A DNA stretch of 39,304 nt from a virus. The notes beneath the pieces were generated by a model that did not search any database, was not told where the DNA came from, and saw nothing but the letters and a program-made list of their open reading frames with translations. Location of the stretch: positions 1 to 39,304 of the IMG/VR virus record IMGVR_UViG_3300047666_000962; one strand, 5' to 3'. Numbering within the stretch: the first letter of the stretch is position 1; every line of letters begins with the position of its first letter. Position numbers and translations under genes: made by a program. Shown in pieces: positions 1 through 8,974 of this stretch.

Positions 1-235
1 AGACGTAACAGCCGAAGCAATGGCTTTGCTCCTAGAAATAGAGGCATCTAAATCTAAGTCGCCCTGTTCTTCTTCTTTTGCCTGCTTTTTTAAATATTCT
101 TCGTCAGCCGCTTCTATTTCTCCAGAGAATCCTTGCTCTCTTTTTTTTGCCGCTTCTGCATTTGCATCATTCCTAAGCGTTTGCATTTTCTTTAAATGCT
201 CTTTTTCTTGAAGCTGCAAAAGCTTATTATTTAGC
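1..235. repeat. Left copy of the terminal redundancy (circular closure)
   Basis: The first 235 bases are repeated at 39070-39304, ending exactly at the window end. The only difference I find is C at 108 against T at 39177. Joining the copies gives a circle of about 39,069 bp and restores one open reading frame for the tape-measure gene. Lying inside a coding gene, the overlap is more likely an assembly overlap of a circular or circularly permuted genome than a true physical terminus. The mismatch would then be a population variant (Ala or Thr at residue 750 of the tape measure). Confidence 0.95.
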
Positions 236-2355
236 TCGGTAAGCTCGAAAATGTCCGCATTTACTTTCGCTTCAAAAATTTCAACCTCTTTGGCACTCTT
301 TTCGCCTGCCGCTTTTACTGCCGCCAATTGCTCTAATTGGTCGGTTATTGTTTTATTGAAGTTCTCAATTTGCTGACTTCTTATTTTTTCAGCCCTCAGC
401 CTTTCTTCTTCGATTAATCTTCTCGTCAAATCTTCTATAGAATCGACCTCTATTTTTCTAAGCTTAATATTTAAAGCCCTTGCCGCACTTGCTCGTTTTG
501 CGTTTTGGCTAAAAATAACTGTAAGTAATTCTTGCCTTAGCTTAGTCTCCCCCTTTAAGTTGTTGCTAACTTCTTTCGCCGCCTTTGCTTCTAGTTGGCG
601 CAATTGCCTATTTAATGTTAGAATTTTCGTTGCGCTCAATTGCTTCAATCGCTCTAATTTTATTGCTTCGGAATTGATCTTATCCAATTGATCTGCCGAC
701 GTGTCAGAAGCCGCCGCAATGGCTTTTATTGCGTCTAATTTCCTTTGCTGTGCTGCGATTTCTATGCTAGTTAAGGCGTTCTCTTTACTTGCAATATCCT
801 TTAATAGTTCGATTCGTTCAGCTAATGGCGTGTTCACGTCCCTTGATGCGTCCCTAGCTTTCACTAATGCCGTATCTTGTTTTGCACGATCTAAAGAAAG
901 CCCCCTTTGCTCGTCCCTTAATTTCTGTAATAAGCCCGTTAATCTTGAAACTTCGTCACCTTCTCTGGCTATTTCGTCAACCACTCCACCTATTCCGTCC
1001 TTGATTTTTTGTTGTTGATTCTCGTCAAGTCCGCTATATATTTGAGTGAGTGCTGTCGCTGCGTCTTTTGCTGCGTCCTCAAGGGCTTTCATATCTGTAG
1101 ACGCAAGGGCTTTAAGGGCGTCCCCTACTACAAAAATAATATCAATAAGCCCCTTGAATCTATTTATTACATTATTTATCAAAAACTTACCTAATTCTTT
1201 TATGCTTTCTTGTGGATTCTCGAAGGCGTCGACTAGGAATTTTCCAACCGTTACCGCTAAATCTCTCAGAACGTCCAATGTTGCGCCAAGTCTTGCGCTT
1301 GCCCGTTCCATGAACTCCGCCCCCGCTTTAGTGGATGCAAACGCCCTAAATAAACCAGTTAAAGCGGCAACTAAGGCAGCAACAACGGCGACGACAGGAT
1401 TTGCCAAAAGTAGCTTAAAAGCTCCGCTTAGTGCGCCGACGCCTGCTTTTGCCTTACCAAGTGGAGCACCTAAGCCGTTTAAGGCTTGAATATAACCACC
1501 TACAAAGCCTCTATTGTCTCCGATTTCAGAACGAAGCCCGTTCAATTCGTCCTTAGTTTCTTTTATTTTCTTCTTAAGATTCAAGCCCTCCGCACTTTTT
1601 CGCTCGGCTTGACCCATTGCGCTATACTCTTTAGTTAGCCGCCTAACGGTTTGAGACAGCTCGAATATAGAGTCTTTTTTTAATTCCGTTTCTTGAACAC
1701 CCTGCCTAAGCCCTCGGTTAAATTCAAGTATAGTGTCTCTATTTTCTCCATATTCGGCGGTCAAGACCCTTATAGTGTCACTTAGTTCTTCGTACCCTTC
1801 TTGACCTTCTTGAGGTGTATTCTTAAGGACTTCTTTTATATCCTTGTTTCGCTCTTCTAGGTCACTTATGCTTTGGACTGTGCCTTGTACCGATTCGTCC
1901 ACCCCCTCAAAGCCCTCCGCCGCTTCCGTAGCACCTTCGCCCGTTTCGACCAAAGCTTCATTTAATCCATCTATAGATTCGGTCGTCCCCTCAGCGTCCA
2001 CGCCCAAAGAATCAACTACAGCCGCCGCCGTTTCTAGCTGCTCTAAATCCGCCGACTGCTTAGGCGTTGCGCCGTTTTTCTGAGTACTAGAAACTCTAAC
2101 TATGTTCGCCGCTTGCGCTTCTAGTACCTTTTTTATTCTTGACAAGTCGGCTCGCTCAATATCCTTAATTGCCTTTAAGAATTCACGCCTATACAGTACG
2201 GCGGCTTTTTGTAACTCCTTAGCATTGCCTTTAAATCCCTTATCTTGAAGGGCTTTTTTTATTGCTAAAATGTCCGCCCGTGCCCTTTTTGTAAGGGCTT
2301 GAAATTGCTTAATTCCTTCGACGTCGATTTCGATTGTACTTTTTAATTCTGCCAT
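1..2355 (-). CDS. Tail tape-measure protein, residues 1-785 (continues at the other window end)
   Basis: Reading starts at ATG 2355 (MAELKSTIEIDVEGIKQF) and is open to base 1. It continues in frame at the right end and stops at 38317, giving 1035 aa. Tape-measure proteins span the tail lumen, set tail length and leave at DNA ejection. The sequence shows long charged coiled-coil stretches (about 1-270 and 420-740) and a hydrophobic stretch (LLLANPVVAVVAALVAAL, about residues 310-330). The C-terminal part carries a glycine-rich, EGGE-containing segment of a type I associate with tape measures of Bacteroidota phages. It follows the 1203-aa tail gene by 1 base, so it belongs to the tail operon. 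At about 0.15 nm per residue, the usual scaling, the tail would be near 150 nm. Confidence 0.9.
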   Translation of the reverse strand, partial: MAELKSTIEIDVEGIKQFQALTKRARADILAIKKALQDKGFKGNAKELQKAAVLYRREFLKAIKDIERADLSRIKKVLEAQAANIVRVSSTQKNGATPKQSADLEQLETAAAVVDSLGVDAEGTTESIDGLNEALVETGEGATEAAEGFEGVDESVQGTVQSISDLEERNKDIKEVLKNTPQEGQEGYEELSDTIRVLTAEYGENRDTILEFNRGLRQGVQETELKKDSIFELSQTVRRLTKEYSAMGQAERKSAEGLNLKKKIKETKDELNGLRSEIGDNRGFVGGYIQALNGLGAPLGKAKAGVGALSGAFKLLLANPVVAVVAALVAALTGLFRAFASTKAGAEFMERASARLGATLDVLRDLAVTVGKFLVDAFENPQESIKELGKFLINNVINRFKGLIDIIFVVGDALKALASTDMKALEDAAKDAATALTQIYSGLDENQQQKIKDGIGGVVDEIAREGDEVSRLTGLLQKLRDEQRGLSLDRAKQDTALVKARDASRDVNTPLAERIELLKDIASKENALTSIEIAAQQRKLDAIKAIAAASDTSADQLDKINSEAIKLERLKQLSATKILTLNRQLRQLEAKAAKEVSNNLKGETKLRQELLTVIFSQNAKRASAARALNIKLRKIEVDSIEDLTRRLIEEERLRAEKIRSQQIENFNKTITDQLEQLAAVKAAGEKSAKEVEIFEAKVNADIFELTELNNKLLQLQEKEHLKKMQTLRNDANAEAAKKREQGFSGEIEAADEEYLKKQAKEEEQGDLDLDASISRSKAIASAVTS

Positions 2356-2356
2356 T

Positions 2357-5300
2357 TTAAACCTCTTTTAGTAATTTTATTATTGATAAATTCCGCTTAT
2401 TAACGTCGTAGTCCTTAATTGACATTAATCTATATATCTGGTCTAAAAACTTAATTTTCCTACTCCCTTCCATTTCGTTCCAGTCTTTTGTCGTTACTGA
2501 CATTTTTAACGTCAGAACCTCTGACAATCCAAATAATTCTAGGAGGTTTTCAAAGTACTTTAAGTACAACCCGTCGTCCCCGTCATACCTTAAAGTAGGG
2601 TATTTTATACCTGTTAAATTTTCATTTTCTCCATCAAATTGGCTTACCGTAGGCTTGAACCAGTATTTTTTAAGATTCATATAGTCAATGTCAGAGCGTG
2701 GCATATCTATAAGCGTGCCCCACTCTTCGGAGCTGTAATCTTGCGTGTACTGGTTTGCCGTTCCTAGATTATACATTAAGCGTGGACTATATCCAAAATC
2801 AAGCGACCAATTGCCGTATTTTTTTATCTTAAAAGATTCCTTTGATTGAATGGATGGAAAATCTAGTATCATTTCTCCATTCAAAGAAGGGACGGGCAAA
2901 ACGAAACCCTTTATCAAGCAAATGGAGCTGTCTAAAGGAGAGCAACTTTCTATGAATTCATACGGAAACGAACCTAACCCGAAACCATAGGGATTCGTAG
3001 AAATTGGCGACCTAAGGAACTTTGTTGCGCTAAACAATATCAAGTCGCTCGATGAATTCTCGCTATATGTGTTCTCGTTTTCAATTTCGATATTTGCGTA
3101 GTCTGCCGAAGATTCTAAACTAGAATTACAACCCCTTAAAGTTGATTCGTTTAGTAGCCTGTCATTTTCATCGTTCTTATAGCCAACCGACCAACTTTTC
3201 GGGCTTTCTATTGGCGTGGACTTCCATTTTTTGCTAACATCAACCCTGCTTGTTATGTCATACGCTTCGTTTTCATAATATCGAACAACTGGATAAAAAG
3301 AAATAGTTCCGTCGTTTACTTTATAGTGAAGATTGAACTGTTTTATAAAAGAACTTATAAAATCCTTGCCGCTTATATTTGGTAAGTTTTGAGCTAAATC
3401 TAAGTCGTATTCCCCACAAAGGTGGTCAATGGAATAATAAGAAGTTAAATTTGAAGGGTCTGGCAACGGGTTCGATATACTTGCGCCGAAATTTTGCTCC
3501 ATGTCCGAAACGGGGACAGCGTGGTCAAATACTGGATTTGCCGAATAATGCCTAGAAACCTCCCCGTATATATTACCCAACGAAACCCATAAAATTTCTA
3601 CCAAGTCCCCTTCTATTAAATCGATTTCGATTTCGATTTCTGCATAAGATTCCGAATGTTTCGGAATTGAATTATTTAGTAATTCGTGGGAAACAAAACT
3701 GCTAGAAGTTCCACCGAGCCCCACCTTTACGACGCTATTAAACTCTGAATAAGGCGACCCCATTATTTCGGAACTAGGAACAGAAATACCCCTGTCATTT
3801 AAGGCCCAACGCTTTGGGCTAAAGTAGGCTATTACGTCGCTTTTTTGGGTTGTTAAATCCTTATTTTGCCCGTTCATCCATTCAAATAAAAGGCGGTTAG
3901 TTTCTTCGCTAGTTCGCCCGTTCGGGTCTTTTCTCATAACTACCAGAACATTATCATCCCAAGAATAACGACGATCTACGAAAGGCAAAGAGCCGACCGA
4001 ATCCGAATCCCACGTACCAAAGGCATTAATAAGGGACGCACCTAACCAGTATATAGCACCTCCGCCGCCGCCGCTACCACCGCCGCCAATAACCTCCGCC
4101 GTTGTCGTAATTACATTATTGCTTAAGGTTATGGCAGCAACGCCCACCGTCATGACTCGACCATTTATAGAAGCTCCAACGCCTGCCGTAAAAGCCCCTA
4201 ATCCTATGACAGTTCCTTCTAGGTGTGCCGCTGCACCCAATGAGGGCGCACCAGTTACCGCCCAAAAAATATTCGAAGATTGTGCGCCGTTAATGAGTAC
4301 CATATTAGCAGCCGCCGCCGCTGCGAATGCGGCATTTATTTGTATTACAAATTGAGCTGCAGGATTCCCTTGAGCGTCAAAAGTTACCGTTGTAGAATTA
4401 GTTATAGCGGCGACCGCAAAAAAAACGCCTGCCGTAAATCTAAGACCTCCTATGTCGCCCGAAAAATTGGGCGAAGTGGCGACAAGGGCACTCGTGGCGG
4501 TTACGTATATATTGCCCGTAGGCGTAAGTCCTTTATAGTAATTATAAGCGGCGTTTAAGTCTATCATAGCCTGTGCGTAGGTAGAATTTGCATAGTGCTG
4601 AGAAGACCCAATCGAGACAGCCCCCGCAACGGTTCCCCCCGCCCACCAATTGCAAGACATCAAAGCCCCCGAAGTGGTAACGGCAGCGGCAGAGAGTACA
4701 CTAAAGTCATAAGCTGTCCCCAATTGAGTAGACGAGCTGCCACCGCCGCCGCTGCCGCCGCCGTATTGGGTAAAGCTATTATGAATACTTTCATACTGGG
4801 AAGCAACCTTGATTTTATAAACACCATTAGAAGGCACTAAATAAGACCCCTCTTTGTTGAAATTGTTCGTCAAAGAACACTTATCTACTACTAATGGGCT
4901 GAATCCGTCATGCTTTATGATGTTGGCAAACTTGAATAAAAAACGCTCTTCGTCTATCCAGAACTGAGTCGGAGTACTGCCGCCCAAAAAAGGCAAAGCT
5001 AGTCTATTTAACTCAATGGTTCCCCCGACATTTCCACCTACTTGCCTGTCAACTTCGTCGGTGTATTCTATTTTGTCGATACTGATATTTTGATTCTGCA
5101 AAACGGTAGGCGTGAACGAATAGACAGAACCTATGTTTCGCCAATTATAAAGGTATTTAGAACCCTCATAAGTCATATAGATAGTGTTAAACCAGTCTTG
5201 ATAAAATAATTCGCAATCGACAACCAAACCAACTTCTTTAAATAGTCGCTCAATTACATTTCGATAATACAAAGCAGGGGGAAAATGATTAAATTTTAGT

Positions 5301-5968
5301 CCCATTCTTAATTTATTAGGAAATCCACTAACTACGTCGAAGTCGTTAGGTAGAGACAAGCTTCCTCTTAATCTACTAGGTGGGCTTTGAGAGAGGTCGT
5401 ATTCCCCCCATATTTCGCCATCTTCCAAGTCTAAATAATCTAAAACGGGCGTATTGTTGTAAATTATAGTTGGACAAATAAAGTCCGTTTCCCTGTTTGA
5501 AAGGTCGTTTACTTCGTCAAACGTAATAGTTCCATCAAAAGGGACTAGCCAAGTGGGCTTATTGTCCACATACCCTAAGCGGTTCATTTTTACTTTTTCT
5601 AGCTTTTCGATAAAACTAGAATCTTTATCAAAAAATACACCTTCGTAAGCTTCAGAGCTTACGCCCTGTAATTTGAAAACGCCCCTAGCAACTTCGGAGC
5701 CGTTTTCGTTTATAACAGCTTCGTAGTTGTTGTTTAGATTGAATTTCCCAAAACTAGCAATCGAGGTTTTTCCTGCAAACAAAAAACCGTTTCTTTTGCT
5801 ATTTTTTGATAATTTAACTTTAGTTGAAAAAGTGCCACCTAACGACTTTAAATTCTTAGGCGAAGTCTCAAAAGACACTCTATTTAACCTATATTGAAAG
5901 TCGGTTACGTCGGCAGCGTAAAATAAGCCGTCAAGACCCTTTATTAGAAATTCTACTTTATTAGGCAT
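2357..5968 (-). CDS. 1203-aa tail/baseplate protein carrying an inserted DUF3494 ice-binding-like domain
   Basis: A large structural protein between the 580-aa tail protein and the tape measure, a position typical of tail-tip or baseplate components. Residues 1-400 and 640-1203 are beta-rich and unlike any family I can name. The centre is different: residues 403-413 (GGGSGGGGSSS) and 628-637 (GGGGSGGGGG) are flexible linkers enclosing about 213 residues. These match DUF3494, the fold of microbial ice-binding proteins: LGTAYDFSVL at 416, DIGGLRFTAGVFF near 505-517, TFDAQGNPAAQFVIQI at 529-544, VLINGAQSSNIFWAVTG at 557-573, LEGTVIGLGAFT near 583, GASINGRVMT at 598-607. The insert interrupts what reads as one beta domain (...NSFTQY / AIYWLGAS...). 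Identity of the insert is strong; its function here (ice, carbohydrate or cell binding) is inference. Start ATG 5968 lies 5 bases after the upstream stop. Confidence 0.9.
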   Translation of the reverse strand: MPNKVEFLIKGLDGLFYAADVTDFQYRLNRVSFETSPKNLKSLGGTFSTKVKLSKNSKRNGFLFAGKTSIASFGKFNLNNNYEAVINENGSEVARGVFKLQGVSSEAYEGVFFDKDSSFIEKLEKVKMNRLGYVDNKPTWLVPFDGTITFDEVNDLSNRETDFICPTIIYNNTPVLDYLDLEDGEIWGEYDLSQSPPSRLRGSLSLPNDFDVVSGFPNKLRMGLKFNHFPPALYYRNVIERLFKEVGLVVDCELFYQDWFNTIYMTYEGSKYLYNWRNIGSVYSFTPTVLQNQNISIDKIEYTDEVDRQVGGNVGGTIELNRLALPFLGGSTPTQFWIDEERFLFKFANIIKHDGFSPLVVDKCSLTNNFNKEGSYLVPSNGVYKIKVASQYESIHNSFTQYGGGSGGGGSSSTQLGTAYDFSVLSAAAVTTSGALMSCNWWAGGTVAGAVSIGSSQHYANSTYAQAMIDLNAAYNYYKGLTPTGNIYVTATSALVATSPNFSGDIGGLRFTAGVFFAVAAITNSTTVTFDAQGNPAAQFVIQINAAFAAAAAANMVLINGAQSSNIFWAVTGAPSLGAAAHLEGTVIGLGAFTAGVGASINGRVMTVGVAAITLSNNVITTTAEVIGGGGSGGGGGAIYWLGASLINAFGTWDSDSVGSLPFVDRRYSWDDNVLVVMRKDPNGRTSEETNRLLFEWMNGQNKDLTTQKSDVIAYFSPKRWALNDRGISVPSSEIMGSPYSEFNSVVKVGLGGTSSSFVSHELLNNSIPKHSESYAEIEIEIDLIEGDLVEILWVSLGNIYGEVSRHYSANPVFDHAVPVSDMEQNFGASISNPLPDPSNLTSYYSIDHLCGEYDLDLAQNLPNISGKDFISSFIKQFNLHYKVNDGTISFYPVVRYYENEAYDITSRVDVSKKWKSTPIESPKSWSVGYKNDENDRLLNESTLRGCNSSLESSADYANIEIENENTYSENSSSDLILFSATKFLRSPISTNPYGFGLGSFPYEFIESCSPLDSSICLIKGFVLPVPSLNGEMILDFPSIQSKESFKIKKYGNWSLDFGYSPRLMYNLGTANQYTQDYSSEEWGTLIDMPRSDIDYMNLKKYWFKPTVSQFDGENENLTGIKYPTLRYDGDDGLYLKYFENLLELFGLSEVLTLKMSVTTKDWNEMEGSRKIKFLDQIYRLMSIKDYDVNKRNLSIIKLLKEV
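4058..4762 (-). other. DUF3494 domain plus two Gly/Ser linkers, GC-rich insert in the tail gene
   Basis: The linkers are encoded at 4730-4762 and 4058-4087, mostly with GGC and GGT codons; the domain lies between at about 4091-4729. Counted 60-base lines in the insert give about 43-58% GC (33/60 at 4141, 34/60 at 4201, 26/60 at 4321, 35/60 at 4441). Lines in the same gene outside it give about 37% (22/60 at 3241 and at 5221). The frame is continuous through both junctions. This is the signature of a domain gained by horizontal transfer and accepted in a surface loop. The second and third rungs of a usual DUF3494 (normally near GDIGVSPG) are altered here, with a CNWW segment instead. Confidence 0.85.
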
Positions 5969-5973
5969 TTTTT

Positions 5974-7716
5974 TTATCTCTTTATAGTGTTATTATTAAC
6001 AGTTCTCGTGTAGCTCACTGATATGCTGCCGCTTCCGTCGCTTGTATTTGGCTTGTAATCATAAGACCTTATATCTATACTTTCGTACGCTTGAAGGTCG
6101 TTATTCCATTCATAAACCGCCGTACTTTCTAAAATCTTAATTACCCAATTATAATGAACCGTATTCATCAATCCAGAATGAACCGTTTTTACTGTCTGTA
6201 TTTCAATATCTACATTTAAAGATACTTCTTTACTAATTGCATTTATTGTATTTGCGTCAAATGGTAACGATCTAGTAATTGTATTTTTGGTCCTGTTTGG
6301 GCTTTTTTGGATTGAGCCACGAAACCCGACCGAATCCCACGCCCCGAATTCGTTCAAAAAAACTATTTGAGTTTCTGAATTATAGATATTTCTATCCATA
6401 ACATATTTTTTTACTTTAGATTTTCCACTTACGCCGCCTTGAGTTGACCACTTTAATTTTACTTCGTAAGAATCGACCAATTTACCATTCAATAACTCGT
6501 GGTCTTTTAATCCAAGCGCAACGGGCGAAACGTCAAAAGATAAATTTCCCGCAATTTCTTGATTTGAAAAATCGAACGAACTCAAGTTCACTAACTCAAA
6601 AGTTCCATCGTAATACATGTATTTTATCTCTATATTTGCGGTTATAGCTGCCTGCGTTGGTTTCTTGCAAATTAATTGCAAGAATGCGTGCGACTCATAC
6701 GTTAAACTTTCGTTTTCTGGACGAGAAGAAAGCCAATCGAAAGTATTTTCGGTTTCTGGCAACCAGACATACGTACTCATGTCGTAGGGGCGCAATTCGT
6801 CTAAGGCTCCCAATTGAACCCAACGAACAGGACTCACGCCCTTGACTATTCGCTTGCGTTGACCATTAGAAATGTATCTGAAAGAATCGCCATACACAAC
6901 GAAGTAAGGTCTAAGCAAAAAAGCCTTACCCCCGTTTTCGTCTTCAGAAGGAACTGAAAGCCCTGCGCCGCTTACGCCCGAATCCATAACTAAAAAGTCG
7001 CTAGATTTAGATAAGCTCCTTAACGGCAAAATTGGACTCACGTAGTCGCCTACGGGGTTCAGTAGGATACTTGCTTCGCTTTCCCCAGACGGAACTAAAT
7101 ACCTATCTATAAGTATAGAGCTAAACTTATTAACTTGACTAGAAAAAGACTCGAAACCGACGTATAGGTCTGCAAAAGCGGAATAATCAATTACATTTTG
7201 AGCTAAATACTTGCTAGTTCCTGTCGTTGACTGGTTGTAAATTCCTGCCGCCGACGAACTAGAAGATATATTGAATTTTTCGCCGTAAGATTTTGCCATT
7301 ACCCCAATTGAAGCCCCTGCCATTGAAATAATGTAATTCGAACCAAAGGACAATATTTGTTCTAAAGTGTCACTTATGGACTCGGAAACTGATTCTAAAT
7401 ATACAGACAATAGAGCAGCGGAGGGCGCAACCGATTCGGTTAAAAATTCCCCAGACGTGGGCGTCGTGCTTGCGGTTAGAGTTATCAAGGAATCAAGAAA
7501 GGAGAATGTAATCGTTTCGCCTTCTGGTATGAATGCAAATACAGCCAGTTGACACATAGCCTTGTTTTGTGAAACGGAAGATTCTACAGGCGAAAACCTT
7601 AATACTTTTACGTTTTCGCTTAATGTTATTTCGTTAGGCGATTCCGTCAATACGGACTTTGCATCTAGCTTTTTATTTGCGGAGTTGTTGCTGTTCCAAT
7701 TAATGGGAATTTTCAT
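5974..7716 (-). CDS. 580-aa putative tail protein
   Basis: Not assigned to a named family. It is beta-rich with many Ser/Thr/Asn residues, and has no signal peptide or membrane segment. A short segment near residues 459-490 (FLNEFGAWDSVGFRGS, then a basic stretch) resembles a motif I associate with distal-tail or baseplate proteins of Bacteroidota phages. The 1203-aa neighbour has a related string (INAFGTWDSDSVGS), hinting at a shared fold. It starts 2 bases after the 141-aa tail gene and ends 5 bases before the 1203-aa gene, so the genes are co-transcribed and probably co-assembled at the tail tip. Start ATG 7716 is the first in frame. Confidence 0.75.
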   Translation of the reverse strand: MKIPINWNSNNSANKKLDAKSVLTESPNEITLSENVKVLRFSPVESSVSQNKAMCQLAVFAFIPEGETITFSFLDSLITLTASTTPTSGEFLTESVAPSAALLSVYLESVSESISDTLEQILSFGSNYIISMAGASIGVMAKSYGEKFNISSSSSAAGIYNQSTTGTSKYLAQNVIDYSAFADLYVGFESFSSQVNKFSSILIDRYLVPSGESEASILLNPVGDYVSPILPLRSLSKSSDFLVMDSGVSGAGLSVPSEDENGGKAFLLRPYFVVYGDSFRYISNGQRKRIVKGVSPVRWVQLGALDELRPYDMSTYVWLPETENTFDWLSSRPENESLTYESHAFLQLICKKPTQAAITANIEIKYMYYDGTFELVNLSSFDFSNQEIAGNLSFDVSPVALGLKDHELLNGKLVDSYEVKLKWSTQGGVSGKSKVKKYVMDRNIYNSETQIVFLNEFGAWDSVGFRGSIQKSPNRTKNTITRSLPFDANTINAISKEVSLNVDIEIQTVKTVHSGLMNTVHYNWVIKILESTAVYEWNNDLQAYESIDIRSYDYKPNTSDGSGSISVSYTRTVNNNTIKR

Positions 7717-7718
7717 AT

Positions 7719-8144
7719 TTATTTTTTAAATATATCCTTTAATGCTTTTTCGATCTCTCTATCTATGTATAAAACCGCCAATTCGTGCGCACTTTTGCTA
7801 ATTGCTTCCAAGAACGGCTTAGGTTCAATTCCATTTGCTCCAATTGCGGCACTAAGAATATAAGCTAATTCTTTCTTAGTTACGTTATCGTTTTTAGGCT
7901 CAATCCCTTCTCTTCTTATCCAAGCCCGTATTTTATCCACGGGCGGAGGTGGTGCGCCTTTTCGCCTGCCGTCGTTTATATTTATGGCATACTTTCTAAA
8001 TCGTACTTTAATACTTCCGTTCTTTGCAATTGTTATTTTTACCGACCGTGCAAGCCTAGAATTGCCCAAATTTATACTTTGTAACACTTCTTGTACGGTT
8101 GTATCAATATCATCTTTTAAGTCGCTTAGGTCGAATCCTTCCAT
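7719..8144 (-). CDS. 141-aa tail protein, HK97 gp10-like pattern
   Basis: The middle reads as a neck/tail-completion pattern: a basic beta hairpin (IKVRFRKYAININDGRRKG, about 45-63), then PPPP, then IRAWIRREGIEP. The layout 'Y-A-x-x-x-x-G-R-R-x-G-x-P-P ... I-x-x-W-I-x-x-x-G-I' is common in HK97 gp10-like and related head-tail proteins. A helical C terminus rich in Lys and Glu follows. It is the first gene of the late tail operon, downstream of a possible promoter at 8174-8206. Its partners would be the tail terminator and tube proteins. The family call rests on pattern reading alone. Confidence 0.7.
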   Translation of the reverse strand: MEGFDLSDLKDDIDTTVQEVLQSINLGNSRLARSVKITIAKNGSIKVRFRKYAININDGRRKGAPPPPVDKIRAWIRREGIEPKNDNVTKKELAYILSAAIGANGIEPKPFLEAISKSAHELAVLYIDREIEKALKDIFKK

Positions 8145-8173
8145 CTTATCAATTGGCTTTATTGTAAAAGTAC

Positions 8174-8206
8174 CAAAATTAAACTACAATTGCAGATTTT
8201 AACAAA
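8174..8206 (-). promoter_or_regulatory. Possible late promoter for the tail operon
   Basis: On the minus strand, TTTG (8203-8206) is followed after 21 bases by TAATTTTG (8174-8181), a full match to TAnnTTTG. The spacer is 1-2 bases longer than in the other promoters here. It sits just behind the terminator of the left operon and about 30 bases upstream of the first tail gene. No palindrome overlaps it, unlike the early promoters. Confidence 0.45.
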
Positions 8207-8210
8207 AAAA

Positions 8211-8238
8211 AAGCCCTACAACTTTCGTTGTAGGGCTT
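8211..8238. terminator. Bidirectional intrinsic terminator
   Basis: A perfect 12-bp stem, AAGCCCTACAAC / GTTGTAGGGCTT, has a 4-base loop and A and T runs on either side. It closes the left minus-strand operon after the lipoprotein gene and insulates it from the tail operon. Confidence 0.85.
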
Positions 8239-8265
8239 TTTTTATTTGTATCTTATTGGTAATTC

Positions 8266-8565
8266 TTAGTGCGTCCTCGAAGACAGGCCATAAGCTAGAT
8301 GATAGTTTTCAATCGTTTTATCTAGTAAAGGTTTGCGCCCCTCAATAAGTTCTGACACGGTGCTATCCTTCTGTAAATTTAGCTCAATGGGAATCACATT
8401 AAGGTATTCCAATTTTTCGTTTTCGATTCCGTCAACAGCTTTTAGGTTTGACGTTTTGGTCTGGTCAAAATGCGTACTTTCTTCGTCCTCTACGGGGTAT
8501 TCAACAACGCCGTTGGTGCAAGAAAATAAAAGCATTCCAAGTAACAACAAAAGAATGAATTTCAC
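8266..8565 (-). CDS. Small lipoprotein, possible superinfection exclusion or spanin role
   Basis: The first 16 residues, MKFILLLLLGMLLFSC, are a lipoprotein signal with lipobox LFSC, so Cys16 would be lipidated. The mature part is about 84 residues, acidic at first (VEDEESTHFD), with no recognised domain. In context it is the last gene of the left operon that starts with the replication initiator, not part of the late region. A small lipoprotein made early suggests superinfection exclusion, as known for other phage lipoproteins. An Rz1-like outer-membrane spanin is the alternative, but no partner spanin is visible nearby. Function is inference. Confidence 0.75.
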   Translation of the reverse strand: MKFILLLLLGMLLFSCTNGVVEYPVEDEESTHFDQTKTSNLKAVDGIENEKLEYLNVIPIELNLQKDSTVSELIEGRKPLLDKTIENYHLAYGLSSRTH

Positions 8566-8643
8566 GATTATTTATTTTGTGGTTAAAAAATATTATTTAG
8601 TGTCAAAAGATAAAGGTATGTATTTTTATTTAGAAAGAAAAAC

Positions 8644-8961
8644 TTAGTTCATCAAATCATAAGAATAAATAAGAGTCAACTTACCACCACTTACTAACTT
8701 TCCTTTTTTATTGCAAGATTGTCCGCAATATACAATAATTGGCGTTTTGTCGATAAAGTGCAACTCGTAACGCTTAATAATAAGCAAGATAAAGCCGTTA
8801 GGATGCTCCAGAACGTCCCCTTCTTTTCGGGTGTCCTCCTCCTTTAAATACTCTTTGATTAACAATTCAGTGTCTTTTTTCGCTTTATATTTAGCCTTTA
8901 AAGCTTTTGATTCTATCGCTTTTAACTTAGTTATTTCTTCTTGAAATTCTTGCTTTGTCAT
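8644..8961 (-). CDS. 105-aa hypothetical protein
   Basis: No family recognised. The N-terminal half is a charged, Lys/Glu-rich helix (about 1-48, likely coiled coil); the second half is beta-like (FILLIIKRYELHFIDKTPIIVY) with a CGQSC pair of cysteines near residues 79-83. It starts 13 bases after the stop of the 326-aa gene and is separated from the lipoprotein gene by 78 bases. It probably belongs to the left operon, and the tight spacing supports a real gene. Confidence 0.65.
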   Translation of the reverse strand: MTKQEFQEEITKLKAIESKALKAKYKAKKDTELLIKEYLKEEDTRKEGDVLEHPNGFILLIIKRYELHFIDKTPIIVYCGQSCNKKGKLVSGGKLTLIYSYDLMN

Positions 8962-8974
8962 TTTTGCTTGCTTT

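Noticed and set aside
1-235. Direct terminal repeat as true physical genome ends
   Set aside because: It lies inside the tape-measure gene and restores one frame when joined; overlap of a circular or permuted genome is simpler.
4058-4762. The DUF3494 insert as vector, synthetic-linker or chimera artefact
   Set aside because: The linkers are irregular in codon use, the frame is unbroken on both sides, and no vector-like sequence is present. Read coverage would still be a sound check.
4119-4840. Plus-strand frames opposite the DUF3494 insert
   Set aside because: They are shadows caused by high GC; Arg/Pro/Ala-rich, no starts with leaders, and the minus frame is a known domain.
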